A stretch of DNA of 64,000 nt from Chishuiella changwenlii (GTDB lineage Bacteria; Bacteroidota; Bacteroidia; Flavobacteriales; Weeksellaceae), in assembly GCF_900142565.1 (NCBI RefSeq), contig NZ_FRBH01000005.1:62001-126000 (forward strand), given 5' to 3'. Position 1 is the stretch's first letter. Each line of letters starts with the position of its first letter. Below the pieces are notes generated by a model that saw only the letters and a program-made list of their open reading frames with translations, made no database searches and was not told where the DNA came from. Made by a program: the position numbers and the translations under genes. Below, one piece after another: positions 34,107 through 44,164 of this stretch.

Positions 34107-34137
34107 AATAGATTTCTATTCATTAAACAATATATAC

Positions 34138-34169
34138 ATCCGAAGAAATAACCTTTCTTCGGATTTTTT
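34138..34169 (+). terminator. Intrinsic terminator after the hypothetical lipoprotein gene
   Basis: The stem ATCCGAAGAAA/TTTCTTCGGAT has a five-base loop followed by TTTTTG. Confidence 0.85.
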
Positions 34170-34376
34170 GTGTGTATTTAAATAGTGATTTTATTAAAAG
34201 ATAAATTTAAGGGTTTATCATTTTTATTAAATAATTTATCTATTTTATAAAAATATCCTCATTAAATAGAGTTATTTACTTCAATATAAATAATTATTAA
34301 ACGAATAAACTATTTATTAACATTTCGTTATGATTTTTTCTGTAATTTAATTACGTTTAAAAATCACACAAAAAAT

Positions 34377-36221
34377 ATGTTCGAATCACTTAACGGTATT
34401 AATGCACTTACATTAATTTTTGCTGCATTACTTATTCTCGCTATTTCATACAGGATGTATGGAATTTTTATAGCCAATAAAGTTCTACGTTTAAATGACA
34501 AAAATAAAACTCCTGCTGTAGAATTTGCAGATGGACAAGATTATGTCGAAACAAACAAAAATGTTTTATTTGGACACCATTTTGCTGCAATTGCAGCTGC
34601 CGGACCACTTGTTGGACCAGTTTTAGCAGCTCAGTTTGGTTATTTACCTGGTGCTTTATGGATTTTGATTGGTTGTGTCCTTGCAGGTGGTGTACACGAT
34701 ATGGTTGTACTATTTGCATCAGTTCGTCACAAAGGTCAAAGTTTAGCAACCATTGCATCTAAAGAAATTGGAGCTTTTACAGGAACTATTGCAGGTTTTG
34801 CAATCCTTTTTATTCTAATTTTAACGCTTGCAGGATTATCATTGGCTTGTATAAATGCAATGCACGAAGCTGCTTGGTCTTTATTTACTGTTATTATAAC
34901 AATGCCTATTGCCATAATTATGGGATTAATTATGCGCTACCGTAAAAATAGTGTAACGTTTGCTAGTATTTTAGGAGGAGTTCTTTTAATTGCTGGAATT
35001 ATTTTTGGACATGATTTAATGCAAATAGAAAGCATTCATAATTTATTTAGCTGGGATTTAAAAACAATTTCAGTAGCTATTCCTATTTATGGTTTTTTTG
35101 CTTCTGTATTACCTGTTTGGTTATTACTTGTTCCTAGAGATTATCTTTCTACATACTTAAAAATTGGAACTATTGTAATGCTTACTATCGGAATCGTTTT
35201 TATTGCTCCAACTGTACAAATGCCAGCTATTACAGAGTTTATTCATGGTGGTGGTCCTGTTATTGGTGGTCCTGTTTTACCTTTTATTTTTATTGTGATT
35301 GCTTGTGGAGCAATATCAGGATTTCATGCTGTAATTGCAACTGGAACAACTCCTAAAATGATTGCAAAAGAAAGAGAGATTTTATTTGTTGGTTATGGAG
35401 CAATGCTTGTAGAAGGTTTTGTTGCACTAATGGCTTTAATTGCAGCTTGTACATTAATGCCAGGAGATTACTTTGCTATTAATACTCCTACAGATGCTTA
35501 TGGTACATTTATAGCAAATAACCCTGCATTACATACAGTAGACTTAGATTATTTTTCAGAAAAAATTGGAATCGATTTACATGGAAGAACTGGTGGTGCA
35601 GTTTCTTTAGCAGTCGGAATGGCTCACATTTTTAATAAAATTCCACACATGGACGAGTTAATGGCTTATTGGTATAATTTTGCAATTATGTTTGAAGCTG
35701 TTTTTATTTTAACAGCAATTGATGCAGGTACCAGAGTGGGAAGATTTTTCTTACAAGAAATGTTAGGAAGTGTAATTCCGAAATTTAATGATAAAAATTG
35801 GATGCCTGGAATTATAGTGAGTAGTATTATTTTCACATTCTCTTGGGGATATCTAGTTTATACAGGGAATGTAAGTAGTATTTGGCCATTATTCGGAATT
35901 AGTAATCAGCTATTGGCAGCCTGTGGACTAATTGTTTGTACCACAATGCTAATTCGACTTAATAGAGGAAAATATGCGCTATGTGCAGCGATTCCAGGAG
36001 TTTTAATGGCTATTATTACCTTCTGGGCGGGCTACATACAAGTTATGGATATTTATATACCAAAAAAACAATACACTTTAGCTATTTTAGCATGTATTGC
36101 AATGTTACTAATGTTATTTGTTTTTATTGGAGCATTTAAAAAATGGTACGCTTTACTTAATATGAGTACTTCTGCAACAGATAGTTATGGAGAAGTTGTA
36201 AAAGAGATTGTAGAACGATAA
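34377..36221 (+). CDS. cstA: Carbon starvation protein A family transporter
   Basis: CstA-family inner-membrane proteins take up peptides or pyruvate when nutrients are scarce. About 16 hydrophobic segments are visible. Family signatures present are LFGHHFAAIAAAGPLVGPVLAAQFGY (near residues 64-90), GCVLAGGVHDMVVLFASVRHKG, GFHAVIATGTTPKMIAKE and AIDAGTRVGRFFLQE. At 614 residues it is shorter than E. coli CstA (701), as usual for this class of bacteria. In E. coli the related BtsT is controlled by a LytTR system, but I found no LytTR-type direct repeat in the 270-base spacer upstream here. That spacer is AT-rich and otherwise featureless beyond the terminator. Confidence 0.95.
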   Translation: MFESLNGINALTLIFAALLILAISYRMYGIFIANKVLRLNDKNKTPAVEFADGQDYVETNKNVLFGHHFAAIAAAGPLVGPVLAAQFGYLPGALWILIGCVLAGGVHDMVVLFASVRHKGQSLATIASKEIGAFTGTIAGFAILFILILTLAGLSLACINAMHEAAWSLFTVIITMPIAIIMGLIMRYRKNSVTFASILGGVLLIAGIIFGHDLMQIESIHNLFSWDLKTISVAIPIYGFFASVLPVWLLLVPRDYLSTYLKIGTIVMLTIGIVFIAPTVQMPAITEFIHGGGPVIGGPVLPFIFIVIACGAISGFHAVIATGTTPKMIAKEREILFVGYGAMLVEGFVALMALIAACTLMPGDYFAINTPTDAYGTFIANNPALHTVDLDYFSEKIGIDLHGRTGGAVSLAVGMAHIFNKIPHMDELMAYWYNFAIMFEAVFILTAIDAGTRVGRFFLQEMLGSVIPKFNDKNWMPGIIVSSIIFTFSWGYLVYTGNVSSIWPLFGISNQLLAACGLIVCTTMLIRLNRGKYALCAAIPGVLMAIITFWAGYIQVMDIYIPKKQYTLAILACIAMLLMLFVFIGAFKKWYALLNMSTSATDSYGEVVKEIVER

Positions 36222-36235
36222 GATTAATTATAAAA

Positions 36236-36276
36236 ATAAAAAATGGCTGACTTCTTTCGGAGTCAGCCATTTTTAG
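36236..36276. terminator. Bidirectional terminator between cstA and the M4 protease gene
   Basis: The stem AAAATGGCTGACT/AGTCAGCCATTTT has an eight-base loop and T or A tracts on both sides; the two genes converge. Confidence 0.85.
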
Positions 36277-36288
36277 TTATTGATTGGA

Positions 36289-39048
36289 TTATTTTTTAAT
36301 AAATTTTTGAGTTATTACTTTCCCATTTTGATTAACTTTTAAAATATAAGTACCTGGTTGAATATAATTAACATCTATTTGTCCTTTAGAAATTCCTGAT
36401 TTTATAACACCTCCAGTAATGCTTAAAACTTCATAGTTAAACTCTTTGTTATCTTTAAGCACAACATTCAACGTTTCTTTTACTGGACTTGGATATATTT
36501 TAATTTCTTCTTCTTTTAATAGATCACTTACAGCTAATTTTTTAGATTTTGCAGTTATAGAATAATCTTCAACTTGTCCATAATTATAACCTATACAACC
36601 TGAAGATGTAATGCCATTATACGTTTGTAAAATTCTTAATCTAAGCGGTTGATTTAAAATAGTATCTTCTGGGAGTTTAAATGTTGCTGTTAATTTTGAA
36701 GAACTACCTCTAGGGCTAATTACAGCTATTCTCTTATCAAAAGTAAAATCTCCAGTGTTATTCTTATCTAAGAAAATACTATATCCTACAGGAGATTGTT
36801 CGTAACCATTAGCAGCTTTTGGAGTAATCTCAATTGTATATTCTGTATCAAGCTCTAAATTTGTATTTAAATAAGCAAAATCCTCATAACCTAATAATTT
36901 AGTACTAGAATTATCTATATCTCCTATTTTCACATTACTTATCGTAAAAAAATTTGGAGAAAAACTGCTTGCTAAACATGCTTTAGGTTGACTCGTTGTA
37001 GTTATTTTTGCTAAGTTACTTTCTGATGATACATTACTATAATTATCGTAAGCTTTTACTTTAAAATCGTATGAAGTTTCTGGAGTTAAACCAGTAAGTC
37101 TTAATGAAGTTTCTTGAGTTTTATATACTTCGGATCCATTTTGTAATATAATATATCCCCAAATTCCATTTTCATCTGTAGAAGAATCCCAACTTAAGCT
37201 TACAGCATCTCCTGTAACATCTTTAGCGACTAAATTAGTTGGAGAAGTTGGACTAGTAGTATCTGGAAATAACAAATATTTTCCTCCTATACCAACTGCA
37301 TAAAATGCATTTTGAACAGCAATAGCCTCTGTCGAATGTTCTCCAAATAAATCTATTGCAGCCTGAATACTAAAATCTCTTGCATTTTTATAATCTGATT
37401 TAGATGTTAAATATGCTGTTTCTAGTCTATAAACAATTTTTTCAGCACTTTCCCATCCTATTCCAGTAATATTATAAGAATTTCCAATATCATTCGTACC
37501 AGATTTTCCATTAACTAAAATATAAAACCAATGATTAAGTACTCCACTATTGGAATGCACACCACAATAATCATTTATACTACCCCAAGGAATTGTACAA
37601 CCATCTTCTACCGATGCTGCTTTCCAAAAAGTACCTTTATAAGTATCTGGATCATTTGTTAATTTTGGATCTGACATAGATCTTGAAAAATAAGGTGCTA
37701 TCAAAAATATATCTTCTCCCATTACAAAAGCATTCTTTTCAGGAGCATATGTATGCTCAACAATAGCAGCCCAAATATCAGAAAAGGCTTCATTAAGAGC
37801 CCCAGACTCTCTTTCATATTCCAAATTAGCAGTTTCTTGACAGATTCCATGCCCTAATTCGTGAGAAACTATATCCAGAGATGTTAATGCATCAATATCA
37901 GCATTCCCATCACCATAACCCATAAAATCACCAGCCCAAAAAGCATTTACAAGTTCATTACCTACATGAACATAACTGTTTATTGGTGCGCCTTTATCAT
38001 CATAACTATTTCTATTGAATGTGTTTTTAAAATAATCGTATGTTTTTATTGTACCCCAATGCACATCAAGAGCAGCATCATCTCTCTTATCATTATGGTA
38101 TTCCTCAGCTGTCCAATTATTATCATTATCATTGAATTCCGATACAAAATCTGAAGACTCCATGTTATTAGCATTTAATGTGTGTATTGTTACACCTCTA
38201 CTATTATCACGTAAAATATAAGATCCATTTGATAATTCTGTTTCAATAAATCTTTTTCCACTATAGCGTGTATCTGCATTAGCTTGCTCAATTTCTCTCG
38301 ATTTATCTAATTTTGATGCTTTATTTATGATTTGTATTTCCTTCGATTGATTATTATTTTTCTTTTTATAAAAACTTTCGGAATGTTTAATAATAGCATT
38401 TTTCTTTAAAATTAGCCCATTATTAGCGTCCACATAAACATAATCTCTTGATAAAGGTTGTGTTGCAAAAATATCAAACTTATAAACTAAAAATAATGAT
38501 ACTTTACCTTCCTGATTTTCTATAGGAATGTAAACTAATTTGCCTTTTGGTTTTGAGAATTTATTAAGATTTTGAGAATTTTCCCAAGCATACGATTTTG
38601 CATTAATACTTTTTTTAGCAAAATCAAACGCTTTACTTTCTCCAATTAATTCTTTATCAGCAACTATATCACTGGTAGAATAATTCCTCCCAGTTATACT
38701 GATTATATCACTTCCTTTGTAATTAATATGGTACTCGCCGCCTTCGACGATAGTCCCATTTATATAACTATCATAATATTCTGTTATAAAATCTTGAACA
38801 CCAGAAGTCGTTTTATTGAATCTTAATTCAATATTATCAGATAGTTTTAAAAGATTATTTAAACTATTTGCAGTAGACTTTCCTTCTTTTGTAATAGCAT
38901 TTTTAGATGTGCCTTTTTCAAAAACAATCATACTAATCGTTCCATCTTTATTGTACGCAATATTATGAATGGAAGATTGAGCATTAAGTGAAACACTTTG
39001 CAACAATAGAAAAGCTAAAATGTTAATAGTAGTAAATGTTTTTTTCAT
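36289..39048 (-). CDS. Secreted M4 (thermolysin-type) metalloprotease with FN3, GEVED and T9SS domains
   Basis: The ATG at 39048 gives a clean signal peptide (MKKTFTTINILAFLLLQSVSLNA/QSS); an upstream start adds 16 unrelated residues. An FTP/PepSY-like inhibitory propeptide (about 30-260) precedes the catalytic domain with the zinc site IVSHELGHGICQ and the third ligand in GALNEAFSDIWA, then the VHSNSGVLNHWFYILV active-site His segment. C-terminal parts are a fibronectin type III domain (SPTNLVAKDVTGD...LTPETSYDFKVKAYD), a GEVED domain (ILQTYNGITSSGC...YGQVEDYSI) and a T9SS sorting tail ending TQKFIKK. It is an exported protease that digests extracellular protein, and ties in with the peptide-oriented SusCD locus. 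Confidence 0.93.
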   Translation of the reverse strand: MKKTFTTINILAFLLLQSVSLNAQSSIHNIAYNKDGTISMIVFEKGTSKNAITKEGKSTANSLNNLLKLSDNIELRFNKTTSGVQDFITEYYDSYINGTIVEGGEYHINYKGSDIISITGRNYSTSDIVADKELIGESKAFDFAKKSINAKSYAWENSQNLNKFSKPKGKLVYIPIENQEGKVSLFLVYKFDIFATQPLSRDYVYVDANNGLILKKNAIIKHSESFYKKKNNNQSKEIQIINKASKLDKSREIEQANADTRYSGKRFIETELSNGSYILRDNSRGVTIHTLNANNMESSDFVSEFNDNDNNWTAEEYHNDKRDDAALDVHWGTIKTYDYFKNTFNRNSYDDKGAPINSYVHVGNELVNAFWAGDFMGYGDGNADIDALTSLDIVSHELGHGICQETANLEYERESGALNEAFSDIWAAIVEHTYAPEKNAFVMGEDIFLIAPYFSRSMSDPKLTNDPDTYKGTFWKAASVEDGCTIPWGSINDYCGVHSNSGVLNHWFYILVNGKSGTNDIGNSYNITGIGWESAEKIVYRLETAYLTSKSDYKNARDFSIQAAIDLFGEHSTEAIAVQNAFYAVGIGGKYLLFPDTTSPTSPTNLVAKDVTGDAVSLSWDSSTDENGIWGYIILQNGSEVYKTQETSLRLTGLTPETSYDFKVKAYDNYSNVSSESNLAKITTTSQPKACLASSFSPNFFTISNVKIGDIDNSSTKLLGYEDFAYLNTNLELDTEYTIEITPKAANGYEQSPVGYSIFLDKNNTGDFTFDKRIAVISPRGSSSKLTATFKLPEDTILNQPLRLRILQTYNGITSSGCIGYNYGQVEDYSITAKSKKLAVSDLLKEEEIKIYPSPVKETLNVVLKDNKEFNYEVLSITGGVIKSGISKGQIDVNYIQPGTYILKVNQNGKVITQKFIKK

Positions 39049-39246
39049 AGAGAGTTTTTTTAATTCTTTAGTTTTAAATCTATAAAAAAATTGCAAAATA
39101 TACTTTATTCGTAAAATCTAAAATAAATGATTATTACTTAATTTTTACTGAAGTATGCCCTTTCTACACTACATTATTAACTTAAAAAAATTATTATTTT
39201 TAATTAATGAATAAAATGTATTAAATTCATTAAAAATCATAAAAAA

Positions 39247-39654
39247 ATGAGAAAGTTAATTTTATTCGTAAGTTTTTCGTTACTGTTTATTGGATGCTCA
39301 ACCAATAAATCGACAGAAAAAACGGCATCAAATAAAGAAGACAATTCATTAAAATTTGAGCCAAATGATGATGGAGAATATGATATTGTTGTTTTTGATC
39401 CTCAATATGAAACTTATTTAAAATCTATTGCATTCCCAAGAGACTATTATTCTAAAGCATATTATGAACAAAGAAACAGACAATATGTAATTGTATGGAA
39501 TCAACGCCATATGCAACCAATGGTATATAATCCCGACTTATACGCGGTTAGCATAGACTTGGATCCAACGGTTGATTACGGATATGATTTTGAATATAAG
39601 CTTTTTAACTTCTTTCGATTCATAGAATATAAATATCGTGTTAGAATTAGATAA
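39247..39654 (+). CDS. DUF6146 family lipoprotein
   Basis: A lipoprotein signal (residues 1-17, LFIGC with C17) precedes a polar linker and the domain EYDIVVFDPQYETYLKSIAF, YYEQRNRQYVIVWNQRHMQP, and DYGYDFEYKLFNFFRFIEYKY, which are the conserved blocks of the DUF6146 family found in Bacteroidota. The function is unknown; it is expected in the periplasm, attached to a membrane. It is upstream of a hypothetical gene with its own -7 box, so the two may be transcribed separately. Confidence 0.8.
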   Translation: MRKLILFVSFSLLFIGCSTNKSTEKTASNKEDNSLKFEPNDDGEYDIVVFDPQYETYLKSIAFPRDYYSKAYYEQRNRQYVIVWNQRHMQPMVYNPDLYAVSIDLDPTVDYGYDFEYKLFNFFRFIEYKYRVRIR

Positions 39655-39661
39655 TATCGTT

Positions 39662-39669
39662 TACTTTTG
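39662..39669 (+). promoter_or_regulatory. -7 box of the 132-residue hypothetical gene
   Basis: TACTTTTG is a perfect TAnnTTTG. It overlaps an in-frame TTG at 39667, which therefore cannot be the start; translation begins at the ATG at 39691. Confidence 0.55.
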
Positions 39670-39690
39670 CAAACTAATTTTTTAATTAAA

Positions 39691-40089
39691 ATGAACGAAT
39701 TTTCAACTCAATTATATAATCAAATTATTGAAGTATTACCAGAATTAGGTGGATTTCATAAAAAGGAAAGTGAATTTTTAGAGTTCCATATTGGTAATGA
39801 GTATAAAACTAAAATAGGTGATTTATATATCCAAACATCTGCAGAGAATGAAATTTGGATTAAAACTAGCCATCCTTACACAACTTATCAAGTTGACTCG
39901 GCAGAAGAGCTTTTATACATTCTAGAAGGTTTATTTTTTAATGAATTATTTTGGGTTGTAAGTTATGAAGATCAAGATTGGGATGATACATTTTTAGTCT
40001 TAAAAGATCAAGATATCAAAACAGAAGAAGGAATTACCTACCAAGTACTTTCATGGAATGGTAAAAATGATAAAACAATTGTAGGCTAA
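39691..40089 (+). CDS. Hypothetical cytoplasmic protein
   Basis: No family was recognised. The 132-residue acidic protein starts MNEFSTQLYNQIIEVLPELG and has alternating strands (FLEFHIGNEYKTKIGDLYIQ, EIWIKTSHPYTTYQV) with a helix (AEELLYILEGLFFNELFWVV) and no signal peptide or membrane segment. The pattern fits a small alpha/beta domain such as those in immunity or SUKH-like proteins, but no diagnostic motif supports that. The -7 box at 39662-39669 fixes the start. The gene ends 46 bases before prfB. Confidence 0.55.
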   Translation: MNEFSTQLYNQIIEVLPELGGFHKKESEFLEFHIGNEYKTKIGDLYIQTSAENEIWIKTSHPYTTYQVDSAEELLYILEGLFFNELFWVVSYEDQDWDDTFLVLKDQDIKTEEGITYQVLSWNGKNDKTIVG

Positions 40090-40122
40090 ATTCATCTCAA
40101 CTCATTTTCAACGCTAATTTCA

Positions 40123-40130
40123 TACATTTG
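40123..40130 (+). promoter_or_regulatory. -7 box of prfB, five bases from the ATG
   Basis: TACATTTG is a perfect TAnnTTTG ending five bases before the ATG at 40136. The predicted transcript start is within one or two bases of the start codon, so the mRNA should be leaderless or nearly so. Confidence 0.5.
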
Positions 40131-40135
40131 CATTT

Positions 40136-41236
40136 ATGTTTAATAACGAATTACTAAAAGATATCCAGAAACGTACTCAAGAATTATACGCCTATTTGGA
40201 AATTGAACAAAAAGAAATCGAAATACAAAACGAAGAAGAACATGCTGCTTCTCCAGAATTTTGGAATAATCCGAAAGAAGCGGAAAGTTTTATGAAAATT
40301 CTTCGTGGTAAAAAGAAATGGGTCGATGAATATCAAGCTATTGCTGATGCAGTAAATGATGTTGAAGTTTTAGTTGAGTTTAATCGCGAAGGTGAAGTTA
40401 CCGACGATGAAGTGCAGGAACAATACCAAGTTGTTGCAAAGTTATTAGAAGACATAGAGTTTAAAAATATGCTTTCGGAAGAAGGAGATAATCTTGGTGC
40501 TGTGCTACAAATTACTGCGGGTGCTGGAGGTACAGAGTCTTGTGATTGGGCGTCTATGTTAATGCGTATGTATTTAATGTGGGCAGAAAAAAATGGATAC
40601 AAAGTAAAAGAATTAAACTATCAAGCTGGTGATGTTGCTGGTGTAAAAACGGTTACATTAGAAATTGATGGAGAGTTTGCTTTTGGTTATTTAAAAGGTG
40701 AAAATGGAGTACACCGTTTGGTTCGTATTTCACCGTTTGATAGTAATGCAAAACGTCATACAAGTTTTGTTTCGGTTTATGTATCTCCTATTGTAGATGA
40801 TACAATCGAAATTGAAATTAATCCTGCTGATATAGAATTACAAACTTCTCGTTCTGGTGGAGCTGGAGGACAAAATGTAAATAAAGTAGAAACTAAAGTT
40901 CAGTTAACACATAAACCAACAGGTATTGTTGTTGTTTGTCAAGTTGAGCGTTCTCAGTTAGCAAACCGCGAGCGTGCAATGGAAATGTTGAAATCTGAAT
41001 TATATAAAATTGAGCTGGAGAAAAAAATGGCCGCTCGAAACGAAATTGAGGCAAACAAAATGAAAATTGAATGGGGTTCTCAAATTCGTAATTATGTAAT
41101 GCATCCTTACAAATTGGTTAAAGATGTACGTACTGCGCACGAAACAGGAAATGTTGATGCAGTAATGAATGGAGAAATTGACGATTTCTTAAAAGCTTTC
41201 TTAATGTTGATGGGACAAAAAGAAACATCTAAATAG
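40136..41236 (+). CDS. prfB: Peptide chain release factor 2, without programmed frameshift
   Basis: RF2 ends translation at UGA and UAA. The stop-recognition motif SPF is at residues 199-201 (RISPFDS), and the GGQ peptidyl-hydrolysis motif at 244-246 ([13 protein letters not shown]). The N-terminal helical domain is complete and aligns with E. coli RF2 throughout. In E. coli an in-frame UGA near codon 26 requires a +1 frameshift; here the equivalent region ([12 protein letters not shown]) has no stop and reads in one frame, so this autoregulation is absent. Length 366 is normal. The likely modifying enzyme PrmC is encoded at 14244-15068. Confidence 0.96.
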   Translation: MFNNELLKDIQKRTQELYAYLEIEQKEIEIQNEEEHAASPEFWNNPKEAESFMKILRGKKKWVDEYQAIADAVNDVEVLVEFNREGEVTDDEVQEQYQVVAKLLEDIEFKNMLSEEGDNLGAVLQITAGAGGTESCDWASMLMRMYLMWAEKNGYKVKELNYQAGDVAGVKTVTLEIDGEFAFGYLKGENGVHRLVRISPFDSNAKRHTSFVSVYVSPIVDDTIEIEINPADIELQTSRSGGAGGQNVNKVETKVQLTHKPTGIVVVCQVERSQLANRERAMEMLKSELYKIELEKKMAARNEIEANKMKIEWGSQIRNYVMHPYKLVKDVRTAHETGNVDAVMNGEIDDFLKAFLMLMGQKETSK

Positions 41237-41255
41237 TAACGTAAAAAACTTCTCT

Positions 41256-42623
41256 ATGAGAATTATTATTGGAGGTGCTGGTGAAGTTGGGTTTCATTTA
41301 GCTAAATTATTGTCTAATGAAATGAATGACATTGTCATTATAGACATGGACAAAGATAAATTAGCTATCATCGAAAATTCATTAGATGTAATGGCTTTTC
41401 GTGGCGATGTTACATCTTTTAAATCTTTAAGAGAAGCAGGCGTTGATGATGCTGATATGTTTATCTCTGTTACGCATTTACAGAATACCAACATAACGAG
41501 CGCATCTATTGCAAAAGATTTGGGTGCAAAAAGAACTTTAGCTCGAATTTCTAATCCAGAGTTTTTACACAAAGAAAATCAGTTCTGGTTTCAGAAAATG
41601 GGAATTGATGCTTTAATTAGTCCAGAAAAATTAGCGGCTGACGAAATTTACTCGTTAGTACAACAATCTGCTTTTAATACTATGCATCCTTTTGCTGGTG
41701 GACAATTATATTTAGTTGGAACAACCTTGGACGAAGATTGCAAAATTTTGGATAAGCAATACAAGGACATGTATTTAACGACAAAAGGCGGAGATGAAAA
41801 TCTTTTTACGCCGATTGCAATTATGAGAAGTAATGAACGCGGAGAATATAAAACAATTATTCCCGAACCAGATACAGACTTCCGAATAAATGATCATGTT
41901 TACTTTATTGTAAAGAAAGCTGGTATTCTAGAGATTTATAAAATACTGGGTAAAAAACAAGAATATTTTAAGAATGTAATTATTCTTGGAGGTGGAAGTA
42001 TTGGTGTAAAAACATCTAAATTATTAAAAGAAAACAAACACAATATAAAGCTTATAGAGATTGACCGTAATAAAGCTTTTGACTTAGCTGATGAATTTAA
42101 TAATATATTGATTATCAATGGAGACGGAAGAGATGGTGAACTATTACTTGAAGAGGGAATTTCTGATTCTGATGCATTTATTGCTGTAACAGGAAGTTCA
42201 GAAACCAATATTATGTCGTGTCTTTTAGCAAAATCTAAAGGTGTAAAAAAGACCATTGCTTTAGTAGAAAATATAGATTATATACATCTTAGTCAAGAAG
42301 TTGGAATTAATGCTTTAATCAACAAAAAATTACTAACTGCCGATAGTATTTTCCGTTACATTAGACAAGGTTCTGTAATGAATGTTACTGGTATTTCCGA
42401 TTTAGATGCAGAAGTTTTAGAATTTAGAATACACGAAAACTCTACAATTGCACATAAACAAGTAAGCGATTTTCCTTTCGAAGAAGATGCAGCAATTGCT
42501 GGTATTGTTCGTAAAAATGATGGTTTTATTCCTACAAAAGATTTTATTATTCTACCAAATGATCATGTTGTTGTGTTTAGTCAAGCCAATTTAATCTCAA
42601 AAGTGACCAAATATTTTAAATAA
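41256..42623 (+). CDS. trkA: Trk potassium uptake regulatory subunit TrkA
   Basis: TrkA is the cytoplasmic NAD(H)-binding ring that gates TrkH. Two complete RCK units are visible: Rossmann motifs MRIIIGGAGEVGFHLAKLL (residues 1-19) and VIILGGGSIGVKTSKLL (about 240-256), each followed by an acidic strand end (IIDMD, LIEID) and a C-terminal regulator domain. Length 455 matches E. coli TrkA (458). The stop overlaps the trkH start (TAATG), so the two subunits are translationally coupled. It follows prfB by 19 bases and may share its transcript. Confidence 0.95.
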   Translation: MRIIIGGAGEVGFHLAKLLSNEMNDIVIIDMDKDKLAIIENSLDVMAFRGDVTSFKSLREAGVDDADMFISVTHLQNTNITSASIAKDLGAKRTLARISNPEFLHKENQFWFQKMGIDALISPEKLAADEIYSLVQQSAFNTMHPFAGGQLYLVGTTLDEDCKILDKQYKDMYLTTKGGDENLFTPIAIMRSNERGEYKTIIPEPDTDFRINDHVYFIVKKAGILEIYKILGKKQEYFKNVIILGGGSIGVKTSKLLKENKHNIKLIEIDRNKAFDLADEFNNILIINGDGRDGELLLEEGISDSDAFIAVTGSSETNIMSCLLAKSKGVKKTIALVENIDYIHLSQEVGINALINKKLLTADSIFRYIRQGSVMNVTGISDLDAEVLEFRIHENSTIAHKQVSDFPFEEDAAIAGIVRKNDGFIPTKDFIILPNDHVVVFSQANLISKVTKYFK

Positions 42624-44164
42624 TGAAATCACTTAACATCAAAGTTATTCTCAACCTTTCTGGTGTCTTATTATTATTAAATGCTTTATTTATGTTTATT
42701 GCAACATGCGTAAGTGTTTATTTTGAAGACCACCTATCTTATCCTTTCTTACTTTCTGGAACTATTGTAGGATTGGGAGGATTAATTATGATGTACTTTA
42801 CAAGAGACAGAAGAAAGCATATTAATAAAAGAGAAGGATATATTGTTGTTTGTGTTGGTTGGTTATTTCTTATTATATCTGGATGTTTACCTTATGTAAC
42901 CTCACTATTTTTTTTACCAAACGATCATATCATTTCAGAAAATTTTAGTGTTGTAAATATTGTTTACGAAACTGTTTCTGGGTATACTGCAACAGGAACG
43001 TCCATTTACGATAATGTAGAAAGTTTACCTAAAAGTATTTTATTTTGGAGAAGTACCACAAATTGGATTGGTGGTATGGGAATCATTGTTTTAACTATTG
43101 CTATTTTACCTTTCTTAGGAATTGGAGGACGACAATTGTTTATGGCAGAGGCGCCTGGAATACATACAGATAAAATACATCCTCGAATTACAGAAACAGC
43201 TAAAAATCTTTGGTTGGTTTATTTGGGATTAACTCTATTTTTTGCGGCATTATTATATTTTGGAGGAATGAATTTGTTTGATGCTGCAAATCATTCTATG
43301 AGTGTAATTGCAACAGCTGGTTTTTCGACTAAAAACGCAGGTATTATGTATTGGAATAACAATATTTTTATTCAGTACGTTTTAATAGTTATGATGTTTT
43401 TAGGAGGAACAAACTTCGCCTTAATTTACTTAATGGTTAAAGGTCAATTTAAAAAAATATGGAAGAATGAAGAATTTAGATGGTGGGTTTGGTTAATTGC
43501 CGGAATTAGCTTCATCGTTTTTATTGCATTATTTTATGTTGTTTATCCTAACTATTCCACAGAAGTCTATTCTTGGAGTAACTTAGAACATTCCTTTAGA
43601 AGCTCTCTATTTCATGTAATTTCTATTGCTTCTACAACTGCTTTAGCCATGGAAGATTATACGAGTTGGCTAAGTGTTACAACACTTATTTTCTTTGCTC
43701 TATTTTTTATTGGTGGATCTGCAGGTTCTACTTCTGGTGGAATTACAGTTATAAGACACGTCATTTTATTAAAAAATAGTTGGGTTGAGTTTAAGCGTAT
43801 TTTACACCCAAATGCTATAATACCTGTTCGTTATAATAATCGTTCATTAAATCAATCCATTGTATTCCATGTAATGGCATTTTTTGTTATGTTTATGATA
43901 ACTTGGATTGCTAGCTCTATATTATTTGGCTTACTTAATTATGGTGTAACCATGAGCTTCCAAAATATCTTAACGTCACTTACTATTACAGCTTCAACAT
44001 TAGGAAATGTTGGACCAGGACTTGGCGAATATGGACCAGGAACTTCTATGAATTCTTTATCGGAAGGTGCAAAATTATTATGCAGCTTCTTAATGATTTT
44101 AGGACGATTAGAACTATTTACAATTCTTATTTTATTTACACCTTCTTTCTGGAAAAATAACTAA
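42623..44164 (+). CDS. trkH: Trk potassium transport channel subunit TrkH
   Basis: TrkH forms the K+-conducting pore in the inner membrane. About ten to twelve hydrophobic segments are visible, with the four pore loops recognisable by SGYTATGTSIY, SVIATAGFSTKN, FIGGSAGSTSGGI (the region before the gating loop) and TASTLGNVGPG. The first pore loop TGTS and the later AGFS and LGNVG fit the selectivity-filter pattern of Trk/Ktr proteins. Length 513 is normal. It overlaps trkA by one base and the convergent glycosyltransferase gene by four bases, leaving no room for a separate terminator. Confidence 0.95.
   Translation: MKSLNIKVILNLSGVLLLLNALFMFIATCVSVYFEDHLSYPFLLSGTIVGLGGLIMMYFTRDRRKHINKREGYIVVCVGWLFLIISGCLPYVTSLFFLPNDHIISENFSVVNIVYETVSGYTATGTSIYDNVESLPKSILFWRSTTNWIGGMGIIVLTIAILPFLGIGGRQLFMAEAPGIHTDKIHPRITETAKNLWLVYLGLTLFFAALLYFGGMNLFDAANHSMSVIATAGFSTKNAGIMYWNNNIFIQYVLIVMMFLGGTNFALIYLMVKGQFKKIWKNEEFRWWVWLIAGISFIVFIALFYVVYPNYSTEVYSWSNLEHSFRSSLFHVISIASTTALAMEDYTSWLSVTTLIFFALFFIGGSAGSTSGGITVIRHVILLKNSWVEFKRILHPNAIIPVRYNNRSLNQSIVFHVMAFFVMFMITWIASSILFGLLNYGVTMSFQNILTSLTITASTLGNVGPGLGEYGPGTSMNSLSEGAKLLCSFLMILGRLELFTILILFTPSFWKNN

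Noticed and set aside
34107-34376. Search for a LytTR operator upstream of cstA
   Set aside because: The related E. coli btsT is LytTR-controlled, but no pair of ACCnnTnA-like direct repeats at 21-bp spacing was found in this spacer.
34468-34758. Open frame on the minus strand inside cstA
   Set aside because: It lies opposite conserved CstA coding sequence and its His/Gln/Leu-rich translation has no recognisable fold.
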